Positions 45,017-57,109 of a stretch of DNA of 64,000 nt are shown piece after piece. Below the pieces are notes generated by a model, which was not told the origin of the DNA, did not search any database, and worked only from the letters and a program-made list of their open reading frames with translations. The DNA lies in contig NC_091671.1 in the NCBI RefSeq assembly GCF_042453785.1, forward strand, positions 40,442,501-40,506,500. The letters run 5' to 3'. Positions within the stretch are counted from its first letter, which is position 1; every line of letters starts with the position of its first letter. The translations under genes were made by a program, and so were the position numbers. The stretch is from Malus domestica. Its lineage: Eukaryota; Streptophyta; Magnoliopsida; Rosales; Rosaceae.

Positions 45017-48000
45017 TTTTGTCTGATGGGGGTAATATATGTTTGAATGAGAGAAGGTTTACATAAGGAATTCAAGAGGAGTGCAGCTTTTTACTTGCAG
45101 ATGGTTGCCCTTTTCCTCTCCAAAGGCCCTTGTGTTCCTTTGCCATGGTACTCTTCTTCTCTTTCTCTCTCTCTCTCCTTTCTTTTGTTCTTTTCAAACT
45201 CGGGTCTCGAGCGAATACACCGTTCTAGTCAACTTGACTATATCTTTAACCATGCCCAAATCAGCATCCTTGTTTGATGGGGCATGTGTGGATATTAATT
45301 GGTGCTCATTAATGGAGTTGCAGGGTATGGCATGGAGTGCAGCGGTTTCATGAGAGGTAATGAATATCATCTTAAATGACTCATCTTCCTCATTTTTCAT
45401 TCCTTCTTTCTTCTTTCTTAATCTCCATTACCATTATTTCTTTAATTAATCTGGCATTTTAACTTTTAATTAACTCACAATATATACAAATAGAATAAAT
45501 CGACAATTAATTTCTTTCCTTCATAAATTTTATTAATGGGTGACGCTAAAGAGATCGTTTACTTAGATCATATTTTGTAGATTAAATAATATGACAATTC
45601 ATGGTTAATTTTTTTGTAAATCATTAAAAGAATTTATTCAGTACATTTTCCTTCTAAATATTGGTAGTTTTAAGACAGTAATTTCCCGTACAAGGCAAGA
45701 CTCCACTTTACAAGGGTCGAGAAAACGTCTATAATACATAGTTTTACTCTTTTAATGGTAATAAGTTTTAGGGTAACTTTCACCTTTCTCCTTCTCCACC
45801 TTTTTCTGCATAAGAAGTAAATCTAGTGGATGCAAAGCAAAACCAAAATTAGGCAAACCAATTCCACTAGCTAAAAAGTTTCAAGCCAACCGATGGACTT
45901 CCTTTTTGTGCAAGGAAAGTGATTTTTGCTTTTTTTTTTTTTTTTTTTTTTTACCGATACACTTGGTTTAATTTTTTAGCTTATTAAATTGATAAACAAA
46001 CAAATCAAGAAGAATTAACACTCGATGTAAATGTAAAATGAAAGTATGAAAATCACTACCCTTCTGCTGCGAAAAGAAATATGTTTAGCAGGTCATGTAA
46101 TCAAATAAAAAAGTAGATGATAATCTTCTGGGAAACAGGTGAATGTAAATCCAATTGCACCTCTATTCCTACTCTGCATTTGTTTACATGGCATTGGCAC
46201 CTTGCGATTCAGAAAGGGGATAGGAATTAGAAAAAAAAAACAAAGTGCGGACAAGCTTAAATCATTGCCGAACCTTTGTTTTGCACTGTCCCTTTTATGT
46301 CCTATCCCACCCAGCGCTGGATTATTTGGGGCGCTATAATCCCATTCGCATTCCCAATGCCTACCGCACTGTGTGACTGCTGACCTTATCATTTATCCCA
46401 TCTTTCTGAGTTTCTGGTTTTTGTTTTTTTGTGTTTTTTTTTTTTGTTTATGTTCAATTATTTGGGGCACAACGTGGGTTTCTTTCAGTCCATAAATATA
46501 TACACACACACGAAGGCACTATCTTACTTCGCATATTATGAACAGTGGAGCGAGTCACCTGTTAAGCTGTTCATACGTGTGAGTGTGTATTCTGTCTATT
46601 TTATAATTAGCACAACGAAAAGTACTTACACGCACCCGCTACATGCAACGTCTCAATCACATATATTTCAAGTACTATTCACATGAATATACATCCTCGA
46701 GAGAGACGATATATGTAGCGAGTTCCGAGTATTTATGCATGCAAGTTTTTCTGGGTTTGATCTCATGTCTTTCCTGACATATTTTATTTTTTTTGTTTAT
46801 CAATAAATTCTCCTCAAAGTCTCTTCCCATGATAGCAATGTTGGAGTGGGACGGACTTTGCAGCTAAATTTACAAATAAATAAATAAAAATAAAAATATT
46901 CTATTTGAAAATGATAATAATTTAAGCAATTATCATGTGAAGTATGGATTTACTTTTAAAATTATTTTGTGGGGCCATCATTGACGGCAAGCTTCTTTCG
47001 AGATCCTAAACTGCCCCATCATTGAAATTGAAATTGTTTGGTTTGGTTTGGTTTGGATTTGGATTTGGTTGGCAAACGAATTTTCTGCTGTAGGGTCTCT
47101 AGGTGTGGCAAAACTGAATGATTTTTAATTACTTTTTGTTTCTAGGGTTAACTATTAATTGACAAATTAATTCGATCTGCTATCGTTTTTTACATAGAGT
47201 GTGGAATCCGCCTAGCTAACGCGGGATATGCCGTGTTCGGAATTGACTACGAGGGCCACGGACGTTCGAGAGGGGCCAGATGTTACATCAAGAAGTTCAA
47301 AAACATAGTCAACGATTGCGATGAATTTTTCAAGTCGATTTGTGGTACGTATCCAATTGAATTACAAAATCTTTTAGTGTGACGATACAAAGTAATTTTA
47401 GTTTTTAACGAATGCAATTTTGAAATGGTATCGCAGCCGAGGAAGAGTACCGAGACAAGTGTAGGTTTTTGTATGGAGAATCCATGGGAGGGGCAGTTTC
47501 TCTACTGCTTCACAAGAAGGATCCCACATTTTGGAATGGAGCTGTTCTTGTTGCACCCATGTGTAAGGTAACAGTAACACATATTACATTTACATTTAGT
47601 TAAATTGTGTGTAAGTTTTGCTCGGCTAATCCGACCACCGAACCTTTATGTATAGTTCTACTCGCTTAATCTCGCTTTTTCTTCCAAAAACTAAAAAAAT
47701 AATAAAACAAAAACAAACGATTTGGGTGTAAGTTGGAGTTTGGTTTTGTTGGTGAAGCTTGGTTTACCAAATTAAACTGATCGTTAATTCCATACAATGT
47801 TTTGGTAGATATCAGAAAAGGTCAAGCCACACCCGCTGGTGATCAATGTATTAACCAGAGTGGAGGAGATTATTCCCAAATGGAAGATAGTACCCACCAA
47901 AGACGTCATTGACTCCGCCTTCAAAGACCCTGTAAAACGTGAAGAGGTAACAACTAAATTTATCTTAAATTTTGACAAAAATACATTTTTAGTCCCTGTA

Positions 48001-48903
48001 GCTTTCGCAAAGTTCCACTTCGTTGTATTGTACTTTTATAGTTTACAAATTGTACCAATCCGAAGACGTCCCATGTACAAGTCCGTCAAATTTACTTAAC
48101 AGAAGTTAAACAATTTTCTCGAATTTGTGCAATTTGCAAAACTAGATGCAGGAACGAAAGTCAAACTTGTGCGAAAGCTGCAGGAACTAAATAGCCACAA
48201 ATTTGTAACGTTTTTTTTTTTTTCCTCAAAATTTTAAATGGGATGGGATCGAATTTAAGTGTTTAAATGGTGTCTCTTTCAGATAAGGAGCAACAAACTG
48301 ATATATCAAGACAAGCCGAGGCTGAAAACAGCACTGGAAATGCTGAGAACTAGCATGAGCCTTGAAGACACTTTGCATGAGGTTTTTTCTTGCTTCCATG
48401 TTATTCAATATGTTTTCGACGAAGCGATATTCTATTCTAAATTAAAGAATTTGATCTTGGGTGCAAGATGGCCGATACACTTTCCTAGGCAACTAATATT
48501 AGACTGATAATTTGGGCAGGTGAGACTACCATTCTTTGTGTTGCATGGGGAGGCAGATACTGTTACAGACCCAGAAGTAAGCAGAGCACTGTATGAGAAA
48601 GCCAGCAGCACAGACAAGACCATAAAATTGTACCCCGGAATGTGGCATGGTCTAACGTCGGGAGAGCCAGATGGGAACGTTGAAATCGTCTTTGCAGACA
48701 TCATAACTTGGCTCGAGAAGCACACGAGTGACGACAACTCCGTCGTGGTGCAACCAATCCACACGTTTAGGAATGCCATTCTGAAAATGAACGGCACGGC
48801 ATCACCACCACCCCCGCCACCAATAAACAAGCAGCGACCGCGGACGCCATCGTATTTTTGCGGGTTGAAGGGGCGCAGATTGCTACATCACTCGGCAATG
48901 TAG
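44804..48903 (+). CDS. Monoacylglycerol lipase-like alpha/beta hydrolase
   Basis: Serine hydrolase of the plant MAGL/lysophospholipase family. Eight exons: 44804-44824, 45054-45147, 45324-45356, 47198-47344, 47437-47567, 47809-47946, 48283-48381 and 48520-48903, all GT-AG, 348 residues. The first exon is only seven codons (MEGEYQE). Motifs: oxyanion HGYG at 38-41, nucleophile elbow GESMGG with Ser114, acid in [11 protein letters not shown] (Asp234) and His264 in [10 protein letters not shown]. Supporting words are [34 protein letters not shown] and [17 protein letters not shown]. The C-terminal tail carries a run of six prolines. The best recalled match is At3g62860. No signal peptide, so cytosolic or membrane-peripheral. 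Intron 1 holds (AT)n microsatellites and intron 3 is long (1.8 kb). Caffeoylshikimate esterase is a less likely alternative. Confidence 0.92.
44955..45013. repeat. (AT)n microsatellite in lipase intron 1
   Basis: About 28 AT units, with shorter (AT)n and ACATACAT stretches just upstream (44860-44897). It lies about 40 bp before the exon 2 acceptor. Confidence 0.95.
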
Positions 48904-49727
48904 CCCTTGCTCTTAAATTTTCCTCTGGATGAGAAATGTTATGAATAATGAACTGAAGCGTCACAAAAGGGAAGCATTGGAAATAAGCGTTGCCGTTTTT
49001 ATTCATGTAACACAATATATGTGGTATTTCCATAGAAATGTTTCATGGTCCTCTATAATAATTCATCTCCAAATATCGGACACTCTCACTAATGAATACC
49101 GTATTTTTAGAAGAAAAATGATGTTCGCACCTCTGTTTGTAACCTAATACGGTTTTCCCTAAAGCGAGTTCGCCACCAAACGTAGCAGAACCGTCTGCTA
49201 AAAATTCTCTCCCGTAATACATTTACCTCTCTAACCCAGGGGCTTTTGGAGCAAACAACTGATACAAGCATCTTAGCTAGAACGTTGATATATACCTAAA
49301 GAAATGTAAGCGTATCTCGATTTGCAATGGATCAATAATTTGGAGAAACTAATTTAGAATACATCAAGTAAATATCATTAAAAAATTTGTAATCTAATCA
49401 ACGCCGCCTCTAGTGGAGACCGATTGCACAGAAAATAATAGGAAGACGGATAAGAGAAGCTCTCGCTGTTCTACTAAGCTTTAAGACGATAACAACACAG
49501 AACGAATAAAAGATGGACATAAAAACGAGTGCTGGAACTTATATGCTACTGTTTCTGTTGCTACTACTGCCGCTGTGAGACCTTTCCTGCTGTATTTTGT
49601 TCGGAAATTGGAGAGGGGAAAGAAAGAACGAAAGAAAGGAACCGTCTCTCCCCATTGCCGGTTTGCAAGTGAGAATTCAGGTATATGTGTCAATTGCCAT
49701 GCCAAGACATTAACATCGGTAGGATTA
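48904..49727. other. Convergent 3' region between the lipase and UXS2
   Basis: Presumed 3' UTRs of both genes. No other feature recognised. Confidence 0.5.
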
Positions 49728-52700
49728 TTACAGGGCGGTGGTAGAGTCAGCTTCATTGTGGTCACCGAAGATGCGTTTCCTGAAGTCAGAGACCATGAGA
49801 GGGAGACCCTTTTGAAGGGACACCTTTGGTTGCCAGCCGAGTAAGTCTTTGGCCTTTGTGATATCAGGCTTCCTCTTGTGGGGGTCATCCTCTGTGTTCG
49901 GCCTGTACTCGATTTTTGCTTCTGGGTCGATTGTTTCTTGGACCACCTGCAAGCACCAACCAACAAACAAGCGAAAATACTCAATAAATGACGAACCAGA
50001 AAATTATTAAGCTGCAACATTTGATTACGGATTTCATCTGATCTTAATTTACCTTTGCAAGTTCGAGCATGGTGAATTCACCCGGGTTTCCGAGATTGAA
50101 AGGTCCCACATGTTCACCTTCCATCAGACGCATCAGACCTTCCACCTGTTATATATTGCCATACACAAAACGGCAGTGTCATATTACGTACTTTTCAGCA
50201 TCAGCAGCAAGCAATATTAAACCAGAAAATCACTTATGCAGGGAAGAAACTACTTTCTGCTTCCCAGCGTAACAGCTGAAAGCACACCCCAAATGCCCAA
50301 CTACGAAGTCTTCTGTCCCAAATCACACTTGCATATACGAAAATATCATTTGCAAGAAAAGTCTGCCGGGAATTGTAGTACTATATCTACTAAAACATAT
50401 CACTGCCGGGCGCCAGATACCCAAAATTGGACTATTTACCTCCTCCAATATATTTAGAGTAAATTGTAGCTATAGTCCCTTAACTTTAACTTAATTGGAG
50501 TAATGATCATTCAACTAAAAATCCATTACCACTGATCCCTCAACTCATTAAAATGTGCAGCTATGGTCCCTGAACTAAAAATCCATTACTATTAGTCCCT
50601 TAACTTTAATTCAATTGGAGAAATGATCCCTTAACTTTAACCCAATTGTAGCAATGATCCTTCCAACATAACTCGTTTTGACAAAAATTTTGATGTAGTT
50701 GACGAAAAGGATCATAATTACACACTTTGATGAGTTAAGAGACCCTAATTATATAAATGGTTATTCCAACATAACTTATTTTGACAAAATTTTGACAAAA
50801 TTGATGAAAATGACTATAGCTACACATTTTGGTAAGTTGAGGGACCAATGGTAATGGATTTTTAGTTGAGGGATCATTGCTCCAATTTCATTAAAGTTGA
50901 AGAATCATTGCTACAATTTACTCATATATTTATAAGCATTTTGTAAGAAACACCGTGAATGACACGAACATCCTGCTTTTATGAGGTTTACTAGTTTTGA
51001 TTTGAAAAATACATATTACTCCTCCGAGCAAGCAACGATGGTGCAAGAATACACACAAGTCAACCCAGACTTACCAACATAAGATGGTATTAAGAAACGC
51101 ATGTCGATGATTACTCGTCATACGAAGAAACTGATCAAAATGCACAACATTGACTAATTTTGCTTGCATCAGTGCTCAAGTGCACCAACATGTGCACAAA
51201 AGCATCAATTATATGTCTAATCTGTACAAATTTTGGTTCACAAACGGATTTCAAATGCTTTGTTCCATGCACATGGGCAACATGATATTCACTAATATTT
51301 TTTAGTCACAATCTTAGTCTCTAATCTCGCATTATAAACTTTTCACATGGCTCGATACTATAAACCCTAAAAAGAAGCGATTCGGAATATAAAAGTAAGT
51401 ACTGGTTTGGTACCGATATGCTTTTATAAAAAGTGGGTATAAAAAAAACTGAGCTAAAAAATGTGTTTGATAAACACTTAAAAACAACTTATTTTCATAG
51501 TTTTGGATGAAAAAAAAAACAGAAAACGTGAAGCAGCAAAAATAAGTTTATTCTCACATCAAACGGTTTTTTTTTCAAAGCACAGCAATAACAAACCAAC
51601 CCAAACCACCGAGCAACAAAGCAAACGTAAACAATACAGACTTCTTAAATACTGTGTTAAAGTAGACTCGCTCACCAGATCGGAAACATATTGGAAACTC
51701 CTCGTTTGCTTCCCGTCACCATAAACCGTCATCGGCTCTTTCCTCAACGCCTGCATTATCGCCACCATCCCGCATTTAGCACTAAAACGAAGAGCTCATC
51801 GTTTCAGCGAAAGATAATCCGATACACAAGCAATTTACCTGAGCAACAAAGTTACTAACAACGCGGCCGTCATCTATGCACATTCTCGGCCCGTAAGTGT
51901 TAAATATCCTAGCAATCCTTACCTGCAACAACATCCGAAATTTCAAACAGAAAACATTACATCTAAGATTTAAGCAAAAAGAAAGTTCGTGTGACGTTTA
52001 TAGACTCGCTGTATAGGACAACTGATGTGACTGATAAATGTGATATATGTAACGTTACTACAACGTTCATATCACATTTATTTCGCATACCTATATGTGA
52101 TCGGTAAATGTGATAAGGGTAAATGTTAACATACCTCAACACCAGCTCCTCTGTGGTAGTCCATGGTCAATGTCTCGGCCGTACGTTTTCCCTCGTCGTA
52201 ACAGCTTCGGACACCTGTCAGCCATTCAGACAATCAAACGTTGTTTGTCAGGTAACGGGGCCAAAAACTGTAGACCGTGTCAGATCTAGACCTACCCTAA
52301 ACCAAAGGACACCTGTCGGTTTTACAATCCTGCCGTTCACCTAATTCCTCATTTTACCGCCCAACACCTTTGGTCACGGCGGGGCGTGGAGAACACATTT
52401 TAGTCTCCACCGTCCGATGAGTGGACCCGAAAATCACGGGTAATCTCATTGACCGTGGAAACCGGAACGGATCTGAGGAACTTTTGGCCACGTGGGCCTC
52501 ACTAACCGTGTCCGACGTCCATTTGACTCCTTTAAGAAAAAGACAGGATCCGAAACTTGATTCGAATCGAAGACGCAGACACTCCGACGCCTGTCCCGCG
52601 CATGTTAGACTAAACACGCATACCGCCGCTAACGTGCGCCGCAACGACTGGTAGAAACGTCTAAGAAACGGAGAGAAACGAGATGCTGTCGGAAACTCAC

Positions 52701-53890
52701 CGATTGGATTAACGTTGCCCCAGTAGGTTTCAACCTGCGGGTGCTGCAGAGGATCGCCGTACACCTCGCTGGTGCTCGTCAGCAAGAACCGCGCTCCGAT
52801 CCTCTTTGCGAGACCCAGCATGTTCAGAGTCCCCACCACATTGGTTTTGTGCATCTCCAAAAATTCAAAATTAAGGCCTCCAAATAATGATATCAAAAAA
52901 TTGAAACAAAAATCGTTCGTGAATTAAGTCAGTTGAAATTAAGTCAGTTGAACACGACAGCGTTCCTGTTACCGCCTCGGGCAATTGTCCAGCAGTCACT
53001 TTGGCCAATTGGTCATGCGGTCACCTTGTCTCACGCCGAGGAAGGGGACCGCCTGATCAATTGGTAGACACTGTTGTGTTTCAGCCAATTGTGTCTCAGC
53101 CAATTGGTCAGGTGTGACCGCCTTACCAATTGGCCAAGACACTCTTCTGTCTCGGCCAATTGATCAATGAGTGCAGACCAACTGACCAATTGGCTGAGAT
53201 AGAATATCCGCCAAGAAAATGTGAATTAGACCAGTTGAAAGAAATTATAGTAGCAAAGGATATAATGGTCTTGACGGGGTTGAATTTGTAATGAACAGGG
53301 GAGGCAGGGCAAGCCAGATGGTAGATCTGGTCGACCTCGAGCAGAAGTGGCTCAACGACGTCGTGTCGGATGAGCTCGAATCTCGGGTTCCGGAAATGGT
53401 GCATCACATTCTCCTTCCTTCCCGTGAAGAAGTTGTCCACCACGATCACGCTGTCGCCTCGCGCAATCAGACGATCAACAAGGTGCGACCCGACGAACCC
53501 GGCCCCGCCCGTCACGACGATCCGGAGCCCCTTTCGTTTCAGCCCCAGTGGCACCTTCCCGCTAGAACCCCAGCTATTCAACCCGAATCTGCGTTCGTAG
53601 GCCGGCTTGTACTGGGTCGTCGCCGACGAATCGAAGTCGTACCGGACGTACTCGTTCGTGATCGGGACGTTGCCCGAGGCGTAAGGAGAGCGGGAGGTGG
53701 AGGACGGGAGGATGGTGAACCCTACGGTGGCGATAACAATGCCGACGAGGATGAAAACGAGCCGCTGCTCTCGGAGCAAGTACTGTATCGGGCGGGTCAC
53801 GGAGGCCCACGGCTTTGGGCGTTTGGGCGAATAGGTGTCCGCCACATGTTGGTCGGCTTCGTGCCCTCGGAAAATCAGCTCCGAACCCAT
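49728..53890 (-). CDS. UXS2: UDP-glucuronic acid decarboxylase (UDP-xylose synthase), membrane type
   Basis: Converts UDP-glucuronate to UDP-xylose for cell-wall xylan, using bound NAD+, in the Golgi lumen. Seven exons: 53890-53264, 52848-52701, 52214-52135, 51922-51839, 51750-51676, 50145-50053 and 49946-49728, 441 residues. Cytosolic N-terminus, one transmembrane anchor at 44-62 ([19 protein letters not shown]), a stem, then the SDR domain: [16 protein letters not shown] (about 126-141), [15 protein letters not shown], catalytic YDEGK in [53 protein letters not shown] and [19 protein letters not shown]. Six introns; the first has U12-type AT-AC ends (own entry) and the others are GT-AG. The long intron 50146-51675 contains two MITEs. 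The + strand ORF over exon 1 (53291-54022) is a shadow. Confidence 0.95.
50457..50923. mobile_element. Mutator-type MITE in UXS2 intron 5
   Basis: Starts GAGTAAATTGTAGCTATAG and ends CAATTTACTC. Inverted arms exceed 100 bp (CAACTAAAAATCCATTACCA against TGGTAATGGATTTTTAGTTG). Perfect 9-bp target duplication ATATATTTA at 50448-50456 and 50924-50932. 467 bp, no coding content. Termini resemble those of the larger MULE at 39985. Confidence 0.92.
51398..51603. mobile_element. TTTGGTA-family MITE in UXS2 intron 5
   Basis: CTGGTTTGGTACCGATATGC at the left pairs with GCACAGCAATAACAAACC at the right. Related to 10707-11042 and 15540. Confidence 0.65.
52849..53263 (-). other. U12-type AT-AC intron of UXS2 (intron 1)
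   Basis: On the gene strand exon 1 ends AAGACCATT and the intron begins ATATCCTTTG, the exact U12 AT-AC donor. It ends GATGCAC, and exon 2 opens AAAACCAATGTG, giving the conserved [13 protein letters not shown]. No GT-AG solution restores this protein. GGCCTTAAT about 21-27 nt upstream of the 3' end is a plausible U12 branch site. The intron (415 bp) contains an imperfect inverted repeat built on CCAATTGG at 52970-53200. Confidence 0.85.
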
Positions 53891-56600
53891 TTGTCGGAAC
53901 TGTGTCCGAAGAAGCAGAGTGAGTTTAGAGTCTCTGAGTTGGACGAGTTGGAATCGCCGGCAACTCGCTTTGTGGCGGGTTTTTGTGATGCGGTCTCACT
54001 CGTGTATGTTGCGGGTATTTAAGCTGTGGGGGAGTCCGAAGTAGGCTCTGGGTTTTGGCGGTAATTACAAAACGGCCCTTCGTGCCTTTTCCTGTTTGAA
54101 AAGTAAACGGTTATCATTTGTCTAATATACTGATATTTTTTTTTACTTATTAAAAGTTGTAATTTCAAATTACGAGTCGATATCTACATCTTATGATAAA
54201 TTTATTGTGTGATTTAACTCAAAAGGTAATGCTAGGGTAATTATTATTTACTTTACCATTTATTTTATTTTTATCTTTAAAACTTAAATATTTCAAGTTA
54301 TTTTCATAAGTTTTCCTTTAATTAAACCAAAATTTCAAATTATATGATGTGATTATTGATGATTAGACTATAACTTAAGTATTGATTAATATGTTTATTT
54401 TTTATCAATGACACATTATATATATTAAATATCAATAAAATTTTAGTGTACCTAATATTATTTTAACAGAAATCTTTATTTCTTCGTATAAATGTATTGT
54501 TATATTGAAAAATCATATATTGCTAATAGTTGGGTGATTTGATGGGTTTTGGGTTTGGTAAATGTATTTTGAATTTTTTTCATTGGTTAATTAACTAATT
54601 GTAATTAATGGATTAATAGTGGTAGTCACTAGCTTGCTTGCACTGGGGGAGGCGGATTAGGGTGAATTAATTTTTCAGTTGGATATTTTGACTTGGTTTT
54701 TTAAATCATTATGACCGTCAAATCAAGTCCTTCGTGGGCACCGTTGATTTGACTAGATTGAATGTGCTGGACTAGGTTCATTACCCAATACTCCTACTTG
54801 TTACGAAACTTTTCTACCTTCGTTTTATGTCGAATAAACAAAGAATGTTACGTATACGGTTAAAAATCCAGTAACTAAATATCTTAGCATGTTACTATAA
54901 GGGTTTGTTTGATGCGTTGAATGAGATTGGATTTTAGGAATAAAATGAATTCGGATTCTCATCGGATCCTCGTTGCGAAAATCTTAAAGATCTGTGAATC
55001 GTTTTAAATATTTTTATTTAAAATGAAACACAAACAATATTTTATAGAAATTGATCGAACGATATACAATAAACGGACACGATTCACGGATCTTTAGGAT
55101 CCTCACCAAACGGATCCGATGAGGATCCTATTGGGAATAAAATTTAATTGGCAAGGACACGTAGGATAAGATTTGTAACTCATGTATAAAGATCGATTAG
55201 ATAAACTATTTTATATGAATTCATAATCAATCATATCCAATCATGTTCATCTTATATTTTAACACAACAATAAAAAAACTAAACTCAATGTCGTTTTAAG
55301 TTATCATAATACATCCTACCAAACAACCAACATATGCATACTAAATTTTTCCAGATCATCGAGGTTAAAACCCATATTCACAAAAGTTCAAAAAAAAAAA
55401 GAGAGGGAGCACAAGTTCATCGTCGGACATGAGTTGTGTGCAAACTGCCGACATGATGAAAAAATAATAACAAACTGCAAATTAACCAAACCTATTAAAA
55501 ATTAAGAACTAGATTCTCTCCCCTTATCTTTCCATCCCCTTCCATCCCCTCTTCTTACATTCTTTATTTCTCTTTCTATAAAAAAAAAAACTAATATAAG
55601 ATGTTGACGTGATTTAATTTTGACGGTTCAAATAGGAGGAGAGGAAAAAAAAAAAAAAAAAAAGAGAAGAGAGAATTATACTCCAAAAATTAAAAACATC
55701 GGCAGTGCGGATTAATTGGTTTTAATAAGACTTGTCCAGTGTGCAGGATAGATGTTGATCTTGTATTGGGAGATTCAGAAATCACAAGGAAATGGGCATG
55801 TCAATATATAATATACTTACTAAGCTGCAAAATATGCATTCTTCTACTCCACATAACTAATATTTCTTGCATAAAACACCTCAAGTGCTATTAAAATTAA
55901 CTTAAAAACTTTCTAAAGAGCCTTAATTTTTTTTTTATAAAAAAAAAAAGGACAACTGGTGGCAAGCCACGGTTACTTCATATTTGTGTTTTTTTTTTCG
56001 TTTTTTTTTTCTAATTTTCCAAACCTAAAAGACTACCATGTCATGTAACAAACACTTCACGTGTTTTTGAAACTCAAAAACAAATACTTCTTACAGAAAG
56101 CATTTCAAATACTTTTAAAACCAAAAACTTTCAAATGAGCCTTACTTCTTCTTCGTGTTTTTTTTTTCATTGTTTTTTTCTAATTTTCCAAACCTGCAGG
56201 CTACATGTCACGCAGCAACTTTGTTTTCGATGGATTATAAAATATAGACGCAATTGGTACACATTGCATGTGCCTATTATCATATTTGATGCGACTGAAA
56301 ACAACCAAAGAAATTTAAAAGTGCTTTTTAGGTTATAAAAGTAGTTTTCGGATATAATGCGATGAAAACAACCAAAAAATGAAGGATTATTCAACGATAA
56401 ATTCCTAAAACGAGGATACGAGGCAGCCACAAGTTTATTTGATGATAAGAAAAAGAAAATATGAATACAACTTCAAAAGTTAGTTACACACTCCTAGCAA
56501 ACCTTACCTCCACAAGGAAAATAAATTAGGAAATGGTAAAAGTCTTAAAAAGACTCTAAAATATTAAAATTGTGTAATTTAAGCTCTATGGTGAACAAGG
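53891..56600. other. UXS2 upstream region and gene-poor AT-rich DNA
   Basis: 53891 to about 54100 should hold the UXS2 5' UTR and promoter. 54900-55145 is a copy of the dispersed MITE with GGATCC words (ACACGATTCACGGATC). 55500-55680 has a pyrimidine-rich half of the foldback family seen at 11393 and 60142. No gene. Confidence 0.45.
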
Positions 56601-56605
56601 TCTAA

Positions 56606-57108
56606 AAAATCGATATTATCTCGATATTTCCATCGAAATTTCCGTATTTTTGAACTACCGATATTTCCGATATCATCGATATTTTAAACTTTGATAGGAA
56701 CTCTATGTGGTACTAAGTCACTCGTGTATCTTACAATGCAATGTATAAAGTGTAAAATATTATACTAATTCATTATATATAAATGATTATGGTGTGTTTA
56801 AACTTCTTTCATTAATTACTACATATTTTCTACACTCATAATGTTTGCCAGCTCGCTATATAATCAACTTAAAATCAATTAAATCCATCATGCAATGCAT
56901 TTCCTTCCAATTTTTTGTGATAAACTAATAGATAATTGACTAAATAAACATCCTGCAAAGTTTCAATAAAAAATTTCAAGTTTTTCTTACAATTACCATG
57001 GTTTTTATTCAATTTTTATCGATATCGATAATATTCCAATATTTCTATCGAAATTTCCATGTTTTTTTACTACCGATATTTCCGATATCTTCGATATTTT
57101 AGACCTTG
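56606..57108. repeat. Repeat pair of CGATATTTCC words with inverted ends
   Basis: 56617-56695 and 57010-57103 are direct copies (TCGAAATTTCC, then ACTACCGATATTTCCGATAT). The outer ends AAGGTCTAAAA and TTTTAGACCTT are inverted, suggesting one composite MITE-like element of about 500 bp. Confidence 0.65.
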
Positions 57109-57109
57109 G

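Noticed and set aside
44794-45066. ORFs rich in Tyr/Ile
   Set aside because: Translations of (AT)n and (ACAT)n microsatellites in lipase intron 1.
53291-54022. 243-codon + strand ORF
   Set aside because: Antisense to UXS2 exon 1, whose protein is clearly recognised. GC-rich codons leave the opposite strand open by chance.
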